From CAZCWX01 sp964502465 (GTDB lineage: Bacteria > Desulfobacterota > Binatia > Bin18), in NCBI GenBank assembly GCA_964502465.1, contig CAZCWX010000754.1, positions 1-5,281 of the forward strand: DNA of 5,281 nucleotides, given 5' to 3'. The notes beneath the pieces are model-generated. The model made no database searches. It was not told the DNA's origin and saw only the letters and a list, made by a program, of their open reading frames with translations. Shown piece by piece: positions 4,794 through 5,281 of the stretch. Both the position numbers and the translations under genes were made by a program. Numbering within the stretch: position 1 is the first letter of the stretch; every line of letters starts with the position of its first letter.

Positions 4794-5281
4794 ATGGGAG
4801 AGAGGCTAAAGGCCCGGATGAAAGAGACAGAGGCAAGGCTGAAAGAACAGGGAAAGACTGTTCTCGATTGGGTACAACAGCACCCTCTGCATGCACTGGC
4901 TGTTATAGGCCTTATCGTAGTTATTTACTTCCTTTTCTGGAAAATCCCAGTATGGCAGCTGGAGAACCTGAGGGCCGATCATCCAGACAAACTGTATGAG
5001 CTAAAGGCCACTATCCGAGGGAACCTAATCCAGGCCTTTGGTGTCATCTTCCTTGTCATAGGGATTTATTTTGCCTGGAGACGGCTTGAGGTCGCCCAAG
5101 TAGGGCAAGTTACTGAACGGTTTACCCGGGCAGTTGACCAACTAGGGAGTGAAAAGCTGGAGATCCGCTTAGGCGGCATCTATGCCCTGGAACGAATTGC
5201 CAGGGACTCAAAGAAAGACCACTGGCCTATTATGGAAGTCTTGACTGCCTATGTCCGGGAAAATGCTCCTTGGCCACCTAA
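4794..5281 (+). CDS. Membrane protein with pentapeptide-protein N-terminal module (partial, 3' end outside window)
   Basis: The frame is open from ATG 4794 to the window edge, 162 complete codons with no stop. Residues 1-30 are a charged, probably helical head (ERLKARMKETEARLKEQG). Two membrane segments follow, about 33-49 (HALAVIGLIVVIYFLFW) and about 76-95 (GNLIQAFGVIFLVIGIYFAW), with a short loop between them that may lie outside the cytoplasm. After them comes a strongly conserved-looking block, about 104-160, with GQVTERFTRAVDQLGSEKLE, IRLGGIYALERIARDS, and DHWPIMEVLTAYVREN. I know this block from proteins that continue into pentapeptide repeats (a right-handed beta-helix), so repeats are expected past the edge, though none are visible here. 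The function of these proteins is generally unknown. The gene diverges from the toxin-antitoxin pair and has a strong ribosome binding site. Identification of the module is confident; the full architecture is inferred. Confidence 0.82.
   Translation, partial: MGERLKARMKETEARLKEQGKTVLDWVQQHPLHALAVIGLIVVIYFLFWKIPVWQLENLRADHPDKLYELKATIRGNLIQAFGVIFLVIGIYFAWRRLEVAQVGQVTERFTRAVDQLGSEKLEIRLGGIYALERIARDSKKDHWPIMEVLTAYVRENAPWPP

Noticed and set aside
4640..4999. Plus- and minus-strand frames over the hairpin cluster
   Set aside because: They overlap, in other frames, the membrane protein starting at 4794, which has a strong ribosome site, two membrane segments and a recognisable conserved block.
1..5281. 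CRISPR array, tRNA or rRNA genes
   Set aside because: No regularly spaced repeats, no cloverleaf with a T-arm motif and no rRNA-like sequence were seen on either strand.

Overview
The window looks like chromosomal DNA from a Gram-negative bacterium of middling GC content. Evidence for this is a lipoprotein with a signal-peptidase II lipobox, a Sec-secreted partner, Shine-Dalgarno sites and dispersed palindromic repeats. I cannot name the organism. The two repeat types and the pentapeptide-protein N-terminal module are what I would expect in large genomes of uncultured or environmental Gram-negative lineages, but that is an impression, not a measurement.

Layout. Bases 1-221 carry no supportable gene; they hold two hairpins of a dispersed palindromic repeat and one arm of an inverted repeat whose other arm is the end of the first gene. 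Bases 222-3397 are a two-gene minus-strand operon: a 363-residue helical-repeat (TPR-like) lipoprotein is transcribed first, then, after 44 bases, a 679-residue exported protein with TPR-like segments and a beta-rich C-terminal part. I recognise neither as a named family. Bases 3398-3683 are non-coding and rich in inverted repeats. They probably hold the minus-strand operon promoter and a plus-strand promoter, plus a leader that can fold two ways in front of a 29-residue single-pass membrane protein (3684-3773) that has a strong ribosome binding site. Bases 3861-4519 are a minus-strand toxin-antitoxin pair of HigB/HigA type, toxin first, with a promoter and repeated operator-like boxes at 4574-4610. 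Bases 4640-4793 hold a cluster of hairpins. From 4794 a plus-strand membrane protein runs off the window edge; it carries the N-terminal module usually found ahead of pentapeptide repeats.

How the parts relate. The two exported proteins are likely to be made together and to work in the periplasm and at the outer membrane, perhaps as a scaffold or assembly pair; their job is unknown. The toxin-antitoxin pair is probably autoregulated and lies back to back with the pentapeptide-type gene. The most novel items are the small membrane protein with its switch-like leader, the exported protein pair, and the repeat that sits at and partly within the operon's 3' end.
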